Shown: piece after piece, positions 62,059 through 64,000 of the stretch
How the letters are laid out: the number at the start of each line of letters is the position of its first letter
How positions within the stretch are numbered: position 1 is the stretch's first letter
DNA from: Orbilia blumenaviensis
Lineage: Eukaryota; Ascomycota; Orbiliomycetes; Orbiliales; Orbiliaceae
DNA: 64,000 nt
Reading direction: 5' to 3'
Assembly (NCBI GenBank): GCA_036872755.1
Contig: JAVHNS010000004.1
Location: forward strand, 1,860,001 to 1,924,000
The notes under the pieces: model-generated
Seen by the model: only the letters and a program-made list of their open reading frames with translations
Databases searched by the model: none
What the model was told of the DNA's origin: nothing
Made by a program: the position numbers and the translations under genes

Positions 62059-63521
62059 ACCCAAAACTTCGAAATTTGTTCTTTTTTCTCCTTCCAACGC
62101 GTTGCGTAAATGGTTGATCAGGCATATTACTATACCCACATATAGATCCCTTCTTATGTGAAAGCATAGATTAGATCTCATAGCATCGTTCTCCCGAAAC
62201 GCCATTCGATGCGACACTCCTGTTAAACGTTGTTTTCCTGTTCTTCTTTTTCTTTCTTTCCCATTTGTTTCTTTCCTTTTCCTTTCTTGTGAGTTTAGGG
62301 CCTGATTTTGACAACATAGTATCTATATTTCTTTGCGACTGAATATGAATTTGTTGCATTTTTTGTGTTGTCTCTCCCTCAGGTTCGAACTTGGACATCG
62401 ACGGATTGATGTTAAGACTGAGTGAAGCAAGCGGTTAGCACGAAGTAACGTCTGAACTAAATATAAGGCCGATGTATTGAATCGTATAGTTTGTTAAGAA
62501 ATACGGAAGCTGGCAAGATCTATTGATTGTCTGAAGGAATGGCGGCTGTGGGTGTCCTCTCATAGTATGCGATGCTTCGGTGGCCAGCCAGTAATCGAAA
62601 TTATCTATTTCCATTAAAAAGAAAGAAAAGAAAGAGAAAAAACTAACGGGACAGGTAAAAAAGCTCTCTTCTTCCAATTGAAATGGCTTGGAATGCCTGG
62701 ATTTACAAGTTCATGTGCTAGTTGAGAGGCGGTTTAGATCGAGGGTAGCACATTGAATTGAAGGTACTTGCCATACCTATAGTGAATAATGAAGTTTTAT
62801 TGTGGTAGAAGAGGAACCTCGAATTGGTGCTATGAGGGGAATACATTCCTTACCTTACAATTGCAAGCGCTTTGACCTTAAGCCTTAATGCATGTCATAG
62901 TCGCCCATGAGGTGGAAAGATACCGACCCTCCAGGGCGACGTCAAAAGAGAACCTCAACCTGTCGATTCCGAATTCTTTGTCTACAAGTATACGCATTGT
63001 CAAAATAAGGATGATATGTCTCCTTTTGGACATAACCAGCTGGGGAAACAGGAACATATAACCCGCTTTCGAAGTTTCAAAAGACACGCAGTGTGGGTAG
63101 GTGGAGATGCCCCATTGGTTGCTTCGGGTTTTCTTCGGGTTTAAGTCTATAATTATTATTAATCTACGAGTGTTCGAGTAAGAGAATCGACCATTCCCGC
63201 CTTAATGTGAGCGTATATCTTATAAAAAGATAAGTGGTGATTGGTAATATTCGTATTCGTCTATTCGTGCGTTTGTCGATACAACCGATCAATTGCTAAA
63301 GTGTATCGATGAGAATTCTGAAAATTGAATGTGCAGGGTTTGCAACTGGGCAGCGAGATCACGTAGGATTGGCGTGAGATTACAATTCTCCCAAAGATGT
63401 CTTCATTCAATTTCGGATCTAGACTTCAAGACCATAATCAGTCCTTTGTTGTAGCTATTGCAAGAGAAATCGAAACTAAAAGATCAAAAACCATTAATAT
63501 TTACTATTTACTATTAACATT
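62059..63521. other. Intergenic region, no supported gene
   Basis: 1.46 kb, T-rich after the transhydrogenase stop. Short minus-strand frames (62878-63087 and others) show no recognisable domain. Confidence 0.5.
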
Positions 63522-63758
63522 CTAGCATGCTGACTCCCATGTTTCTGAGCGCCTATGCTTTCCAGGGCTCTTTGTAATATCACTTAAATCGGGATCCCTC
63601 GGACAGTTGTAGCCGTTCATCCAAGCCAAGTAATGGGCCAAGTCGCCACTTTTGAGGCCTTTAAAACATAGTATTGTGACAGATACTTCATTGGGAGCAA
63701 TGTATGTATAGACATCCTTGGTGGCATCTTGGTTTGTGAAAACGGCATCGTAATACTG
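63522..63758 (-). CDS. Terminal exon of an unidentified gene (5' part beyond window edge)
   Basis: A minus-strand frame of about 79 codons runs without a stop from a CAG acceptor near 63759 to TAG at 63522-63524. It looks coding: balanced composition, no low complexity, with stretches such as DVYTYIAPNEVSVTILCFKG and LAHYLAWMNGYNCPRDP. It lacks an ATG near its start, so it must be a downstream exon. Further minus-strand segments between 63780 and 64000 (for example a short frame ending at a GTAAGT donor at 63909) could be upstream exons, but I could not join them in frame. I do not recognise the family. Confidence 0.5.
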   Translation of the reverse strand, partial: QYYDAVFTNQDATKDVYTYIAPNEVSVTILCFKGLKSGDLAHYLAWMNGYNCPRDPDLSDITKSPGKHRRSETWESAC

Positions 63759-64000
63759 CTGCGCTTTTGCTTATTTACAATAATAATACGATATCTGCCA
63801 GAAGTGATGTTTCTCAGCTAGCTGAGACTTGCTCTTCAATGCATGGCATCGGTGCAGCTTACGCATGCATCAATGTTCCAAACTAGGTATCAGGAGCTTT
63901 GTTACTTACCTCTCAACCACATGACATACATTCTCTTCAGAGTAAAACGAAACTAATTGATAGTTATCTCTAGTTCTAACCTTGTGACGCATCGGCGGAA

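Noticed and set aside
62375..62400. Possible tRNA B-box (GGTTCGAACTTGG)
   Set aside because: It deviates from the GGTTCGANNCC consensus and no A-box or acceptor-stem pairing was found around it. No tRNA was recognised elsewhere.
1..64000. Functional cluster of translation and SRP genes
   Set aside because: Many genes serve protein synthesis, but they are on both strands, widely spaced and mixed with unrelated genes. Chance grouping of housekeeping genes explains it.

Overview
The window comes from a filamentous ascomycete (Pezizomycotina). Genes are cut by many short introns (about 45-125 nt) with GTANGT donors, CTAAC/CTGAC branch points and YAG acceptors. Protein families are typically fungal (Avo1/Sin1, eL43, midasin, a PNP-NB-ARC-TPR receptor). 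An augmin-like subunit and a fused mitochondrial NAD(P) transhydrogenase are present, and budding yeast lacks both families. I cannot name the species; Leotiomycetes or Orbiliomycetes are only guesses.

Layout. 1-2063 (+) is the 3' part of SRP72. 2298-2975 (-) is NIP7. 3209-5524 (+) is the pseudouridine synthase PUS1. 6550-15196 (-) is a giant USP34/USP9X-like ubiquitin hydrolase. 17607-18535 (+) is the SRP receptor beta subunit. 18667-20420 (-) is a coiled-coil protein resembling HAUS3/augmin. 21142-24898 (-) is an intact five-exon NLR-like receptor (PNP_UDP, NB-ARC, TPR). 26254-26584 (+) is a small stand-alone linker-histone-fold (H15) protein. 26776-27409 (+) is ribosomal protein eL43. 28684-30498 (+) is a RING-PHD protein like PHRF1. 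31619-34376 (-) is the TORC2 subunit Sin1/Avo1. 35058-50287 (+) is midasin, with six AAA modules and a MIDAS domain. 50672-52106 (-) is eIF5. 53745-56607 (-) is a CLC chloride channel or transporter. 58230-62058 (+) is a proton-translocating NAD(P) transhydrogenase. 63522-63758 (-) is the last exon of an unidentified gene running off the right edge.

Most of the genes are housekeeping and many serve protein synthesis: SRP targeting (SRP72, SRP receptor beta), 60S assembly (NIP7, midasin, eL43), tRNA modification (PUS1) and initiation (eIF5). They sit on both strands as independent units, so I infer no operon-like coordination. The accessory element is the NLR at 21-25 kb. It lies between conserved genes, with 0.7 kb and 1.35 kb of apparently non-coding DNA on its sides, and is the best candidate for an immune or allorecognition system. 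Other points to check are two GC-AG introns, a CLC protein with Gln at the proton-glutamate position, a tandemly duplicated splice acceptor in the NLR, a hidden last exon in the ubiquitin hydrolase, and recurrent CCTAGG-centred palindromes in non-coding DNA.

Exon joins were worked out by hand from frame continuity and splice consensus. Where exon lengths were summed (SRP72, PUS1, SRP receptor beta, HAUS3-like, NLR, eL43, PHRF1-like, midasin, eIF5, NNT) the total is a multiple of three. The exon structures of the ubiquitin hydrolase, Sin1 N-terminus and CLC gene are only partly resolved.
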